From contig CM035163.1 of assembly GCA_020205615.1 (NCBI GenBank), positions 45,849,652-45,913,651 on the forward strand: a stretch of 64,000 bases of DNA. Direction: 5' to 3'. Shown piece by piece: positions 34,253-46,769 of the stretch (the stretch's first letter is position 1; each line of letters starts with the position of its first letter). The notes beneath the pieces are model-generated. The model searched no databases. It worked only from the letters and a program-made list of their open reading frames with translations, and was not told the DNA's origin. The DNA is from Panax quinquefolius. Lineage: Eukaryota > Streptophyta > Magnoliopsida > Apiales > Araliaceae. The position numbers were made by a program, and so were the translations under genes.

Positions 34253-34879
34253 AAAATAAACTCCTTTATTTTAATCCAAATTTAAATCAAAATAAAACTA
34301 TTTTATTTTAATTTATCCAATTTTGAATAAAATAAACTATTTTATTTTAATCAAAATCTTTAATTAAAATAAACTCCTTTATTTTAATTAATTATGAATC
34401 CAATTCCATATATATAAAAATCTTTAATTAAAATAAACTCTTTTATTTTAATTAATTATGGAATCCAATTTCATGTAAAAAAAAATCTTTTATTAAAGGA
34501 AACACGGATATTCTTTCCTATTCACAAATAAACTCCTTTATTTTGAATAATATGAAATCTTATTCCATATTTAAATAAACTCTTTTATTTAAGGAAATTA
34601 GGATTCTTTTCCTATTCACAAATAAACTTCTTTATTTTGAATAATATGAAATCATATTTTATATCTAAATAAACTCCTTTATTTAAGGAAAAAATAGAAT
34701 CCAATTTCAACTCCAATTAGTTAGCATGGAATCCAATTCTAACTCTAATTAGTTATTATGGAATCCAATTCCAACTCTAATTAGTTAGCATGAAATTCTA
34801 ATTTTAAAATTAAAATAAACCCTTTTATTTTAATATTAAAATAAACTTTTATTTTAAAATTAAAATAAACTTTTATTTT
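34253..34879 (-). repeat. Serial AAAATAAA/TTTATTTT hairpins in COP2 leader
   Basis: Twelve short inverted repeats such as AAAATAAACTCCTTTATTTT, arms 7-10 bp and loops about 2-5 bp, at about 34253, 34289, 34329, 34365, 34430, 34525, 34571, 34620, 34666, 34812, 34838 and 34862. Arms are kept while loops vary (CTCC, CTCT, CTA, CCCT). COP3 has the matching array. Confidence 0.8.
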
Positions 34880-34887
34880 AATTATAA

Positions 34888-35062
34888 AATAATTAATATA
34901 TATATATATATATATATTATATTAACTGTATAATATATATATATATATAATATCCGTATATAATTATAATATTAAGAATAATATATATATATATATAACT
35001 ATATATATATATATATATATATATACCTAATATATATATATATAGTTAATCATTACTTATTC

Positions 35063-35115
<53 letters not shown>
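34888..35115. repeat. (TA)n microsatellite tracts
   Basis: Several TA tracts of 15-60 bp with short unique interruptions. The COP3 equivalent (60497-60562) is much shorter. Confidence 0.9.
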
Positions 35116-35119
<4 letters not shown>

Positions 35120-35360
35120 AAAGTTCCTTTTGAATCTTGTTTACATGTTATGCAGGATACACGTAATCATCCATTAATGCTGCAATCTTCTTGAACTAAT
35201 TTCATAGAAGCACGTGGCCCTTTAACTTTTTCAAAAAAAAAAATAGCTACCGTTTTTTTTTTAAAATAAATTTTATACAATAAAATTATGCCCAATTAAA
35301 TTGTTCTAAACACATATCAATATACATATCAAATTAAAATAATTAATAATTGCATAAAGG

Positions 35361-35376
35361 TTTGGCTCGATGCCAC
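35361..35376 (-). other. COP2 primer binding site (initiator-Met type)
   Basis: Minus strand reads GTGGCATCGAGCCAAA directly inside the 5' LTR. COP3 has GTGGCATCAGAGCCAAA; COP2 differs at the CAG, a triplet where copies often disagree. Confidence 0.85.
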
Positions 35377-37260
35377 CGTTAGGTTTTGTAATATTCATGT
35401 CTGTGATCAAATTGCATAAAAGTGCTAAGCGTGTAAAATCGTAATTTAAAAATTTACAAACCATATACCCTTGATCACCCTTTATGCATAATTATTAATT
35501 AAACGAAAAAGATGAATAAGAATCATACCCTTGAAGATCGAGCTTCCTCAGGTACAAGTTCACCTCCAATCCTTTTCGCGTTCAACTTGAATCCACCGGG
35601 TTTGGTTCCTTCCTTAGATCAACGTTAGCCACCCAAGCGTTTGGCCTCTAGAGGTGATCCACCAAGGAAAAATAAAGAATTCAAGAAGATGGGGTGGTTG
35701 GCTAAACCCTAGTTTTTCTATCTCTATAGAAAGGGTGTACTCTCCCAACAATTGGAATTATGTCGTATGTTGAAAAAGTCAACAACCCCCATCCACCCAT
35801 AATAAGACTCCTCTTATTTATAGATGTGGGCAACCCATCTTAACAATTAAGGAATTGGGTTTTATTTAATTAATTAAATTCTTTTAATTAATTAAGCTCC
35901 CTAATCTTATTAGGGATAATTAATTAAACTCCTTTAACTAATTTTTCTTCCTAATCCAATTAGGAATAAATGAGAGTACTTATATTAAATTAATTCCTAA
36001 ACTCTTTTAGAAATTAAAATAATAATAATTGTAATAATATTAATAAGACTCCTCTTATTAATTTATATTTAATATTTCTAAAATATTAAATAATAAATAT
36101 TAAGCTATTTAATTTATTCTATCACCATAGATTAAATTAAATATACTTAACATATTATTACGATTATGCCATTAACTTCTTAAATAATTATTCTTCCTTT
36201 TATGGTGTGACCCTTTAGGTTCTCCATATTAAACCTATTTGTGAATAAATCAATTAGAACAATTCTAATCTTATTTAAATAAATAAATTAAATAATTAAT
36301 TTATTTAAATAAATAATATTTATTCTACAATAGGATAAGCCTCCCTAGCGATCAACGACTTTCCGGATAATATAGATTTCAACATTAATCATAAAAGAAC
36401 CTTTGAGTAAATAGTTCTTTAGATAATTCAATCCTTCCACCATACAATGTCCCAATTAAATATAAGACATGGAATTACTTGTCAAGTCTTATTTTATTTA
36501 ATTATATGTATTTCGATCCTTAAATGCACAACTCAAATAATGCAAATTAGAAACTCCTTTCTAATTTCATTACGCTTTAACCAAGGACTCACTGGGTTGT
36601 CATTTATCGAATCACATAGGACATTTCTCTTCTTTTATTAGAAGTGGTAGATTCTTTATTGATCATACATTATCTCCATGTATAACTTATTATACCCAAG
36701 CATACCTTTTGATATACCCTAAGGGTCTTAAGGAATAAGTCAAAGTATAACTCATCATACACAAGATACTATGATGATCTCAAGTCCAAGGATCACTTGT
36801 ACTACTATCACTACAGAATTCCTATTGACAGCAAATAAAACTCCATTAGGTATTCCTTAGCGAGCCACATTCAATGAACTTATTCTCTAATAAACACCTA
36901 CATACTTGCTTTAGTGTCTCCACACAAATGATCATGAGATCAATCATCCTCATCCAATGAGCAAGCAGCACGATGTACCAATCTATCCGGATTCACTAAT
37001 CCCCAATTTAGTAATCCAACGATTGGGAACTATTTTAGTTTTAAGCTTTCAAAGAATTTAGATCTCATTAGAATGATCATCATCATTATTCTAAAAGCAT
37101 TGCTTAAAACTATGGGTTTATCACATATTATAAAACAGCATCATGTAGATAATTAAAAGCCTTTAATAAATTAATACTTTTTATTAATAAATGAATAAGA
37201 TTGTTACAAAGTATATGCTTTATCATCAAACATGATTGGCTTGTGTGCATATTACTTTCA
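35377..37260 (-). mobile_element. COP2 5' LTR
   Basis: From CGTTAGGTTTTG (TG changed to CG) to CATATTACTTTCA at 37260, followed by AATAG. Near-identical to the LTR at 28083-29964. It carries the element's promoter; TATA box at about 35816-35828 on the minus strand. Confidence 0.95.
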
Positions 37261-37639
37261 AATAGGATACTATAAGACCTTGCAGTGACGTTAAGCTTTA
37301 AGATTTGTAATCTACGCAAAAGGCAAGTTCCCTAACTTACACAACTTTGGTTATTGTCCAAGTTTAAATTGTTGTTATATCAACTACATATTTGGGCAAA
37401 TACCTCTATTGATTGTATAATTGTTTTATTGAATGACTGTTGTGTTATCAAAATTCATGGAATTTATTATTCATGCTCTTGAAATGAAATCACAATTATA
37501 TTCTTGAAATTATGTTGTATACCTTGAACTGGTGAATCATTCTAAAGTGTATTGAGAAAAGGCGTCTAAGCCATTTGATTTGGCTAGACCATTATATATG
37601 AATTTGAAAAGTTATCCAAACCAATTGACTTGGTGCAGA
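37261..37639 (+). mobile_element. CHR-A LTR, continuation after COP2
   Basis: Begins with the second copy of the COP2 target duplication (AATAG, 37261-37265), so it must be contiguous with the DNA ending at 28082. AT-rich, no gene. It stops at 37639 where the CHR-B LTR starts; the rest should lie right of the window. Five bases before the junction are GCAGA, the predicted target duplication of CHR-B. Confidence 0.65.
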
Positions 37640-39791
37640 TGTGACACCCCCAAATTCGGGTACTTCATTTCCAACAGATTTGGTGTTCACTTGATAAAAA
37701 CATTCATGTCTAACTACCCAAACGTAATAAAATTTAATAATCAACCTTCCCATTAAAGGATTACATCAATAAGTTTAATAAAATCTCCTAGGTTATCTAA
37801 CCTTTACATACAAACATCATGTGCGGAAAATTAAATAACTACATCAGAAGATTTAAAATAAAGTCTGACAATATAAAAGTCAATAGGTATACAAGTCTTC
37901 AATACTTGCTTATCTTCCCTTTCCCTTTATTGGTTGCAGGTTCATCGACCTTCTCAACTTTAGCTGTAATATTTATATAAGCAAGAGTGAGCAAACAATG
38001 CTCACTTGAAATGACAATGAATAAACATCATATCAACTGCCAAATGAATAGGCTCAATAAAAATGAATAATGTGCTTCATCAATAATAATCAGGAACTGA
38101 ATTTGAAATGTATAACTGAGGGTCAAACAACCATGAACTATGTCCATAGTTATAAGTATTCTTTCAACTTTAACTTTAACAGTCCTAAGACTATAGGGAC
38201 TCCCTGTACTTAAGGGGATCAGTCCTTCGTACAATGTATTGTGCACAAACATTTAAACGATATGCGTAAATTATCCCCTATAATAGGGTTATCCATCTCA
38301 ACATTTAGAATACGAGTCCATACCAAAGTAAGTTTGGTTTGGATAGGTTTCAAGGTAATTTAGAGTTTAACGAACATCAACTAAGGATTAGTTGAATAAA
38401 AATGTAATAACATTATGCTATGGAATAAATCATAAATAAATCAACATTGTAGATTAAGGTCATGCTTTAGGAATAATCTAAAGAGCATAAGCATTGAATA
38501 ACATAACATACCTTGCTTGACCAATATTAAGCTAAGGTTAGAATCTTGTTTAGAATTGAGTATTGAGCATGCATAATAAATAGTAAATTGAATGATAAAA
38601 CTTGTTCAACGTTAGTGTATCATAATTTAGAAACTTGCATGCTAAATAACAGGTTAATGATTAGAAAAACTTGCCCAATATCAAGAGGTGAGGTTTAGGA
38701 GCTTGCACAATATAATTAGAGTTAAGAAACTTGCACAAAGAAAGTTTAGGGTTAGAAAACTTGCCTTACGTGTAAGCTAAACTGTAATAATTTGATTCAC
38801 AATATCCTATACACATATCATTATGACATAATTAGTCACTACAAATACTCTCTATATAAATAAGTATTTATTTCATGTATGGTTTGATTTTTAACCACAT
38901 AGTCAAGTCACATTAGTAATCAAAACTCGTTAAGTGTTAATTATATGCTCATTCTTAGTACTATGATACAATAATTAACAAAAATCACATTCTAACAGTC
39001 ATAATACTGCACCGTATCAACAATTACAGACTTTGTGTAAAAAAAAATAATTTTCTGGCCATTTTGTTAACCGGCGTTGCGGTGCCACAGATTACTCTTT
39101 GGGGTTAGCGCCATGCGAGTCATGATGTCGGGGTTGTATGTGGCGAGGTTGGCGCCTGTAAGCGCTTATTTTGGCATTGAGGCGTGAGGCTTGGCGTTGC
39201 GGTGCCAAATTACAGTGTTGGGCACGAAGAACAGAAACAAAGCTAATCTTAATTTCTAGCACCCAATTTAACACGTATAACTTATATAAATTACACATAA
39301 ACGTTACCCATCATATATATATACTGATTTAAAATAACTAAACAACAACTTTAGAAAAATTAAATCCTTGAAGGCCACGTTTTAAACCAAAAACTCCATC
39401 TTTGACATTGTTTGACAAAATTAACGCTGTAATCACAATTATACACCAAATTAATTCATTCCAACTACGTTCTCTTCATTTCTTACGAAGTTAACATATT
39501 CAAGGCTCAATTTATCTATTAGCTTACAATCAACTATCAATTTTGATATTCCTACAAGCCATGTTCATACACATATTCACTGTAAAATTATTTTTCTTAT
39601 TTTGAACGTAAAAAGAGTAATTGGTACACTAACTCCTTATTTAGATGCTAGTTATAGCATTACAATTACATTCACACATAATTTATTAACCAATCATAAA
39701 AATTTGGATTACAGACAATTTTGTAAAGAACTTTATACTACAGTGAAACTCAAGAACACAGAAACTTTAGGAATTATGCCGTAAAACATAT

Positions 39792-39847
<56 letters not shown>

Positions 39848-40549
39848 GGTTATGTAAAATACCTTCTCTTGCTTGCTTAATCCTTGTTAGAAGACAAAGT
39901 GCTTGCTTGAAATTCACAGAACCTTTCTCTCCTCTCAAATTCTCTCTAGTCTCTCAAATTCTCTGTAACCTTTTCTGACAACTTCTCTTGTCTCTCCTTA
40001 GGCTTAAGCCACTAACACCAAACGTAAAATAAAATTGATAGGTCCATAATATGCCTAGTTACTAATTTAGCAGTTACAAAGTAATAACGTATATCAGTTA
40101 TAATTATATTTTATATTTTATTTGATTTATTATAATTCAAAATTCAAATACCATAAGGCTTTGTTTGGCAAAAATTCTTTAAAAATTAAAGACTTAATAT
40201 CTTTAAGCCTTGTTTGGATAGTTTAACTCTTTAAAAATTTATTTTAAACTCCTTGAATTTATTCGAATAACCCATTTATAACATAGTTTATTGTCACACT
40301 TTTATTACCAAATTAAATTAAAAATATTATAATAATCCATTTAATCCTTTATCAACTCTCTAATTTAATTATTAAATTAAATTAGAACATAATCTCATAA
40401 TAATTAATTTCCTTCACTCATTAATTATTTATTTAACAAATAAATAATCAAATTAAATAAATATTTATTCAACAATAAACACATTAATTAAATATTTATA
40501 TAATTCAATAAATATTTAGAATTATAATTTAAAATTCTGAATTGTTACA
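37640..40549 (-). mobile_element. CHR-B chromovirus 3' LTR
   Basis: TGTGACACCCCCAAATTCGG to GAATTGTTACA, 2.9 kb. Orientation is set by the coding end that follows at 40550. It holds two copies of GGCGTTGCGGTGCCA (39073-39087 and 39193-39207) in a GC-rich island, and a (TA)n tract at 39786-39842. Open frames at 38028-38252 and 39602-39784 have no domain. Confidence 0.85.
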
Positions 40550-40767
40550 TCCTTCCCTCTTTACAAGGATTTTGTCCCCAGAATCACAACTCAAACAAAT
40601 TATTCGTCATATTCTTCCTTCATTACAAAGATTATGTCCCCCAGAATCGAAGACAAAGATCAAACAAATAGGTCAGGGTAATTCTTCATCATTTTAGCTT
40701 CGAGTTCCCACGTAGCCTCTTCGACATTGTGGTTCCTCCATATTACCTTCACAAAGGTATCACCTTA
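40550..40767 (-). pseudogene. CHR-B Pol C-terminus (chromodomain end)
   Basis: On the minus strand a frame reads GDTFVKVIWRNHNVEEATWE followed by LEAKMMKNYPDLF and a stop. This is the C-terminal chromodomain of a Tekay-like integrase, which is thought to steer insertion to heterochromatin by binding modified histone H3. The tail AAAGAGGGAAGGA next to the LTR is the polypurine tract. The frame is cut at 40767 by the CHR-C LTR; the rest of CHR-B should continue beyond the window. The visible piece is intact. Confidence 0.85.
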
Positions 40768-41629
40768 TGTGACGCCCCCAAAACAGGTATACATCACCCA
40801 TCTTGAGTCGCCAAATACATGGTACAAAATTCAAATACAACTTAATTATACAACGATTGTAAAAATACGACAAAACATAATCTAAGAGTTTTAATAAGAA
40901 TATTGTCATCTAGACAATATCCACACTCAATGGAGTCCTCATTACATTTATTGTCACACTATTTAATGTAATAGTGAGGACTACTAATGCTATCATCTCT
41001 GAGCCATCACTCCATTCCCCGACTAGTCCCGGCTACGTTATCATTTCCTGAAGAGAACAGTGAAAGAAAGGGTGAGCTCAACTAGCCTAGTAAGAAATAT
41101 TATAACTAAGATAATGCAGAATAAATTATCATTAGCCTTCAACAATGTTAAACTGATAGAATATAATAGACAACAATTTTAACTACAGCGGAACAAACAA
41201 TCCATTAGAAGAGTCAAGTAAAGCATAAAATCTTCTATCTTCTATGATTTAAAAAGTTTTTCATCAACTTTATCGCTGAGACTCAGCTTAATAAATAAAA
41301 TCGAATCATCCCTGCATCACGGCCAAGGATATTCATGTAATCATCATTGGTCATAACTATACCGAATAATCCCTAGTCATAATCACACCAACAACTGTCC
41401 ATCAATGAACTACAGGTCAATGAGGACTTTAACCACATCATTCATCACATTACGGTCATGATTATACCGAATAATACCTGGTCATAATCATACCAAGTCC
41501 ATCTATGCATGTAATCCCAAGATGACTTTCATCACAATATAATCATGAGGATGATGATAATGACATAATAATTCAATAAAACAAGTTCAAGGATAAATTT
41601 TAAAGATTTATAATTTAATTTATCTAGAA

Positions 41630-42140
41630 TTTTAAAAATAATTTTTTTTAAAACAGAATTTTAAAAAAAATAGATTTTTTTAAAAAAACAGATTTTTTAA
41701 AAAAAACAAATTTCTTTAAAAAATAGAATTTTTAAAAAATAGAATTTTTTAAAATAAATTTTTTTAAAAGTAGAATTTTTTAAAAATAGATTTTTTAAAA
41801 AAATAGAATTTTTTTAAAATAGATTTTGTTAAAAACAATTTTAAAAAAAAATAGAATTCTGCTTTTAAAATAACTGCTTTTTAAAAAAGTATATTTGTTT
41901 TAAAAAAGTATATTTTTTAAAATAGAATTCAATTTTTTAAAAAATCATTTTAAAAAAATCTATTTTCTTAAAACTCTCTTTTTTTAAAAAAAATGCTTTT
42001 TTTAAAAAGTTCTGCTTTTTAAAAAATCTATTTTTAAAAATTCTATTTTTTTTAAAAAGTCTGCTTTTAAAAAAATCTATTTTTAAAAAATTATATTTTT
42101 AAAAATTACTTTTTAAAAAATCTGCTTTTATTTTATTATG
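41630..42140. repeat. Imperfect long inverted repeat of T/A runs
   Basis: The left half repeats AAAAATAGAATTTTTT and AAACAGATTTTTT; the right half repeats the complements AAAAATTCTATTTTT and AAAAAATCTGCTTTT, around a centre near 41900. It could fold into a long hairpin. The next 280 bp (to about 42420), with GCCACGTCAGTGCCACATAAGC, is also absent from the CHR-D LTR and may be part of the same insertion. Confidence 0.6.
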
Positions 42141-42691
42141 TTTTTGTTATTTTAAAACTTTAAAATGAGTATTTTTTTTTTATTTTTAAAATCTGTTTTT
42201 GATTTTTTTTGACACATTAGCAATATTTTTTATTTTTTTGCCACGTCAGTGCCACATAAGCAATATTTTTATGTCTACCAAATTTTTTTAACGAAATGAC
42301 TTAATTGTAAAATAATAATTAGTTCAGTGATATAATTCGAAAAATTAAAAGTTCAGTAGTGTATTAAATAAAACTTGTCAAGTATAGTGGTGAAATACAT
42401 AGTTTTGCCAATTTTAATTTATCCAGAAATCAATAACGTCCAAATTGTCAACATGATACTTCTTTGTGGAGTAAAATTCAAGAATGCTCAGAAGAATATA
42501 TCCATGAAAAGATACTGGATGAAGCGCAAATATCAAGGATATTCCACTAATTTTATAGAGCATAGAAGCCAAAACTTTAACCAACTGAGTATAATAGAAT
42601 ATATTAAACCGCAAATGGATTTTTGCCCGCTATGCGGTAATTTGCGTAGACAGATCATTTCCACAATTTAATAAGGAATGAATACGAAGGA

Positions 42692-43245
42692 TCATTCACC
42701 ATGCATGCAGAAATCTACATGGCGTGTTATTCTAACGGTAATAATAAAGAATGGAATAATAGAAGAATTCACCAGCGTGCATAATCCGCATGCATGTGTT
42801 ATTCCAATAAAATAATAAAGAATGGAACCAATCATGCAGTAATCTGCATGCATGTGATATTCCAATAGAATAATAAAGAGTGAAACTAGGTCATGATAAT
42901 CCGCACAAACAGGATATTCCAATGAATAATAAAGAATGGAATAACAACAGAATTCACTGTGCATGCGATAGATCATGCATGCAAGTTATTCCAATGAATA
43001 AAGAAAGAATGGAATAATAGAAGAATTTCACCATGTATACGACTTCGCATAGACAGGTTATTCCAATATAATAATAAAGAATGGAATAACAAAAGAATTC
43101 ACCAGGCATGTGATAGACCGCACAGACAGGTTATTCTAATAGAATAGTAAAGAATGGAATAATAGAAGAATTTCACCATGTATGCGGAACTTCGCATAAA
43201 CAGGTTATTCCAACATAATAATAAAGAATGGAATAACAAACCTTA
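42692..43245. repeat. About 80-bp minisatellite in CHR-C LTR
   Basis: Roughly seven degenerate copies, each with AATAATAAAGAATGGAATAA, GAATTCACCATG, CATGC or CGCA and GGTTATTCCAAT. Unit length varies from about 60 to 85 bp. Confidence 0.75.
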
Positions 43246-44432
43246 TGAGTATTGAAATAAAATAACTCTCTTCATGAATACGAAAGAATAATACCCCCTA
43301 CCTTAGAAAAAACTGGATACTAGAATAGTGAGGTAGCAGACTTCTCTTCTTCTTTCTCTCTATAATTTTTCTCTATAATAATTGCTCTATAGCTTTTGTG
43401 AATTGGTGAGAAATGAAGGAAGAATGAGCTTCTATTTATAGAAAAATATAGTTTTGATAATTGCACGTTTTGGGGCTCGAAATATTACAGTATAATACCT
43501 TCCTCTTTTTCTTCATTTTTAATTTAGTCCTGCAAGTATTAACAAACTTGCACCACCTGCCCTAATAGTAAATAATGTGAATCAATAGTTCAATCATGTG
43601 AATCAATAGTTATAATGATGTGAAAATACGAATTACAGTATAATACCTCCATCTATACCTCCATTTTTAACTTAGTCATGCAAGTATTATCAATCTTGCA
43701 CCAACTCCCCTAATAGTACAAGAATATGAATCAATTGTACACCCATGTGAACAAATAGCCATAATCATGTGAATTAATAGAAATTAATTACTCATTTATC
43801 CGATTAATTATCCGACTGGTCAGTATAACTTCCAGACATCAATTAATATCGAAATAAATCTCTAATTTCCACTAACACTAATAATTCTAACACAATGGAA
43901 CTATTAATTTAATCTTTAATCAACACGAACTTATTCATTATTAATATTATAACTCACAATATTTAACAACTAGGTCGTTCCCAGGAAAGAGGGGGCTTCC
44001 GATAAGGATTTCTCCTTATTGGCGCGCAATTAGATGACCAAACCTCTCCTTGATAGAACTTCTAGACATTGTAAATATTGGAATTTAATAATATGAATAA
44101 CTTTGTCGTGTCAATTATTGATTTAATAATATAACATATTATGCAGATGATACTATGACAATAATTGAACCAATAATATGAGATATGATGATGCGTAATT
44201 CATCAGAGTAATAATTAAGTATAAATGAGTGACTTCTCACGTAAGCATCAATAATCAATACCGTAGCTGCTACTACGCAAGCAAACGCAGATTAGTGTTC
44301 TTTACTACCGGGTAGTTCAATGGTTTTAACGGTAACACTTTCGCCGTTATTTTTATAAAATGATAATTCTGTCATTTTCTAACTACAACAATACTTCCAT
44401 TGTGGGGTCCACCAATGATTGTGTCGTCGTAC

Positions 44433-44478
44433 GAATATTCCCTGTTAAAACGAATATTCTCCGATCAATCGAATATTA
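44433..44478. promoter_or_regulatory. 19-bp array of GAATATTC dyads (CHR-C LTR)
   Basis: Dyads start at 44433, 44452 and 44471, exactly 19 bp apart; the last is GAATATTA. About 100-145 bp inside the U3 start. Confidence 0.6.
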
Positions 44479-44578
44479 TATTACCCACAACTATAACATT
44501 ATATCAAATTCACACCATAATATTCAAAAATATATTTCGAGAAAATTATTCTTTATTCATAAAAGTTGGGGTATTACA

Positions 44579-45834
44579 CCTTATTCCTGAGCACTTGTTC
44601 TTTCCTATCGACTATCTAAATAGGAACTTCTTCATAAGATAAGTCTTTATTAAACTGTAATGGTTCGTACTCGATCACATGCTTGTAATCGGGTTTATAC
44701 GGTCATAACACCGAAACATGAAATACATTGTGAACGTATTCCAACTCTGGAGGTAGAGCTACCTCATAAGCCACTTCTCCTACTCTTCGCATCACTTCAA
44801 AGGGTCCAATAAACCTCGGGCTTAGCTTTCCCTTTTTACCAAAATGAATTTTTCCCTTCCAAGGAGAAACTTTTAAGAACACGAAATTTTCTACGTCGAA
44901 TTCATGATCTTTCTGTATTGATCAGCATACTTCTTTTGTCTATCTTGAGCAGCTACCAATCTTGTCTTGATGAGTTTAACAATCTCAGTAATTTGCTATA
45001 CCAGTTCCGGTCCTAATAGTTGGCGTTCAACGACTTCATCCCAGCACAGTGGAGTTATGCACTTCCTGCCGTATAATACTTCGTAAGGCGGCATGCCGAT
45101 GCTTGCGTGGTAACTGTTGTTGTAGGTGAATTCCACCAATGGTAAATGTTCATCCCAGCTTCCTTTGAAATCCATGATGTATACTCTAAGCATATCTTCC
45201 AACGTCTGGATTGTTCGTTCGCTTTGGCCATCTGTTTGGGGATGGTATAACGTACTCATTCTGAATTGTGTTCCTATGCATTCTTATAGTCTCTTCCAGA
45301 AGTTTGACGTGAATCGCAGATCTCTGTCTGACACAATTGACACTGGAACTCCATATCTTGAAACGATTTCTTTAATGTACAACTTTGCCAACTGATCAAG
45401 ATTGAATCTAATCTTTATTGGCAAAAAGTGTTTTGATTTTGTTAGTCTGTCCACTATCACCCAAATTGCATCGTATCCTCTCTGAGTAGTTGGAAGACCT
45501 ACCACAAAATCCATTGTGATATGTTCCCACTTCCACTCTGGTATTTCCAACAGTTGAAGTAATCCATTGGCCTTTGGTGTTCTGCCTTTACTCTTTGAAA
45601 TGTCAAGCATCTCGCAGCACATTCTGCGACATCTCTTTTCATGTTTGGCCACCAAAAGTGTCGTCGTAAATCTTGATACATCTTTGTACTTTCTGGGTGA
45701 ATTGAATATCTTGAGTTATGAGCTTCGGTCAAGATTTCGTCTTTAATATCTGGTACTACTGGAACCTAAATTCTTCCCTCGAATCTTAGTAGCCCTTTGG
45801 TATCGATCTTGTATTTCACTTCACTACCCTCAAC
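44579..45834 (-). pseudogene. CHR-C integrase, interrupted by CHR-D
   Basis: Sense order: zinc-binding domain ([29 protein letters not shown], then [11 protein letters not shown] with the last Cys replaced by Phe), catalytic core with [13 protein letters not shown] (Asp), [14 protein letters not shown] (Asp), YHPQTDGQSERTIQTLEDML (Glu), then [69 protein letters not shown]. One stop lies before MSTLYHPQ. The frame ends at DRKEQVLRNK directly against the LTR: chromodomain core and polypurine tract are missing. Upstream the frame continues across the CHR-D insertion into 63448-64000. Confidence 0.88.
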
Positions 45835-46769
45835 CACTTTGTGACGCCCCCAAAATAGGTCCATTCCATCCAACCCATTCTGAGTCGCCAAATACATGGT
45901 ACAGAAATAACTACAACTTTATTATTACAACATATAAACTTTGAGTTTAAATACAGATATTGCCATCTAGACAATATCCACACGCAAATAAATCCCCATC
46001 ATAATTATTGATACATTATTTTACAAAAATGGTGAGGACTACTAAACAACTCTCTCTAGAACCATCATTCCATACCCCGACTAGTACTCGCTACATTCTC
46101 GCATCCTGAGAAGAAAAATGGAACAACAAGGAAAAGGGTGAGCTCAACTAGCCCAGTAAAGAATATTATGACTAAGATAATATACAACAAATTATCGTTA
46201 GTCTTCAACAGGGAAAAATCAAATAGAATACAATAGACAACAAATTTTAAATCAATATTCGCAATGAAATAATAATTCATTAGAAGAGTTAAGTAGAGAA
46301 TGCAAACTACTACCTTCTATGTATGAATTTAAAAGTTCATCGCTCATCTTTTATCCCCAGAACATCAATCAATATACATCCGAATCAAATATTCATCTTT
46401 GCACTACAGCCAAAGATATTCATCGATTATGTTCATCTAAACACTGCTCATCTTAACACTACTACTGACGAATATTCTTCAGAAATCATTCATCTTTACT
46501 CTACAGTGCCAAAGATATTCAATAATATCATCATTTAAGACCGAGGATGATGAAAATATTTTTAAAGAAACGAATCCAAAGAAACAAAATGACAAGGATT
46601 AAGGATTAAGGATTCAGTACTTTGTTTTATCCATGTCCAAAAATACCTCAAAAATAATCACAAAGTGTAAAAAATTCAAGAATGATCAAAACATGGATAC
46701 AATCAAAGCTAGTATCCGTAATAGATATTTTGACACAAAGAGAAGAAATTTCATTTTTCGGTGAATAGT

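Larger units (their letters stand above)
32974..35360 (-). other. COP2 5' leader (2.4 kb) with structured repeats
   Basis: Unusually long untranslated leader between PBS and gag. From gag outward: three perfect copies of CCTTGTGGTGACACAACAA (33177-33195, 33365-33383, 33454-33472) and one degenerate copy (about 33280); an array of twelve AT-rich hairpins (34253-34879); repeats of GGAATCCAATTCCAACTC type (34706-34800); long (TA)n tracts (34888-35115). No coding frame is supported. Confidence 0.8.
28083..37260 (-). mobile_element. COP2, complete but defective Ty1/copia element
   Basis: Two LTRs of 1882 and 1884 bp flank 5.4 kb of internal DNA, with a perfect 5-bp target duplication AATAG. The two LTRs differ mainly at CAG/CTG triplets and homopolymers, so the insertion looks recent. 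Sense order: 5' LTR (35377-37260), PBS, 2.4 kb leader, gag, deleted pol, polypurine tract, 3' LTR (28083-29964). It sits in the CHR-A LTR. Confidence 0.95.
40768..44578 (-). mobile_element. CHR-C chromovirus 3' LTR (expanded)
   Basis: TGTGACGCCCCCAAAACAGG to GGGGTATTACA, 3.8 kb. Its start, U3 block (43975-44075) and terminal array match the CHR-D LTR, which is 2.7 kb. The extra length comes from a foldback insertion at about 41630-42420 and a minisatellite at 42692-43245. TATA box on the minus strand at about 43430-43445 (TTCTATAAATAGAA-like). The open frame 42375-42671 is on the wrong strand and has no domain. Confidence 0.85.

Noticed and set aside
41630..42140. Terminator or scaffold attachment region
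   Set aside because: AT-run content alone is not enough; the inverted-repeat structure is the better description.
42375..42671. 98-codon plus-strand open frame
   Set aside because: Wrong strand for CHR-C, inside the LTR, and its right half matches noncoding LTR sequence of CHR-D.
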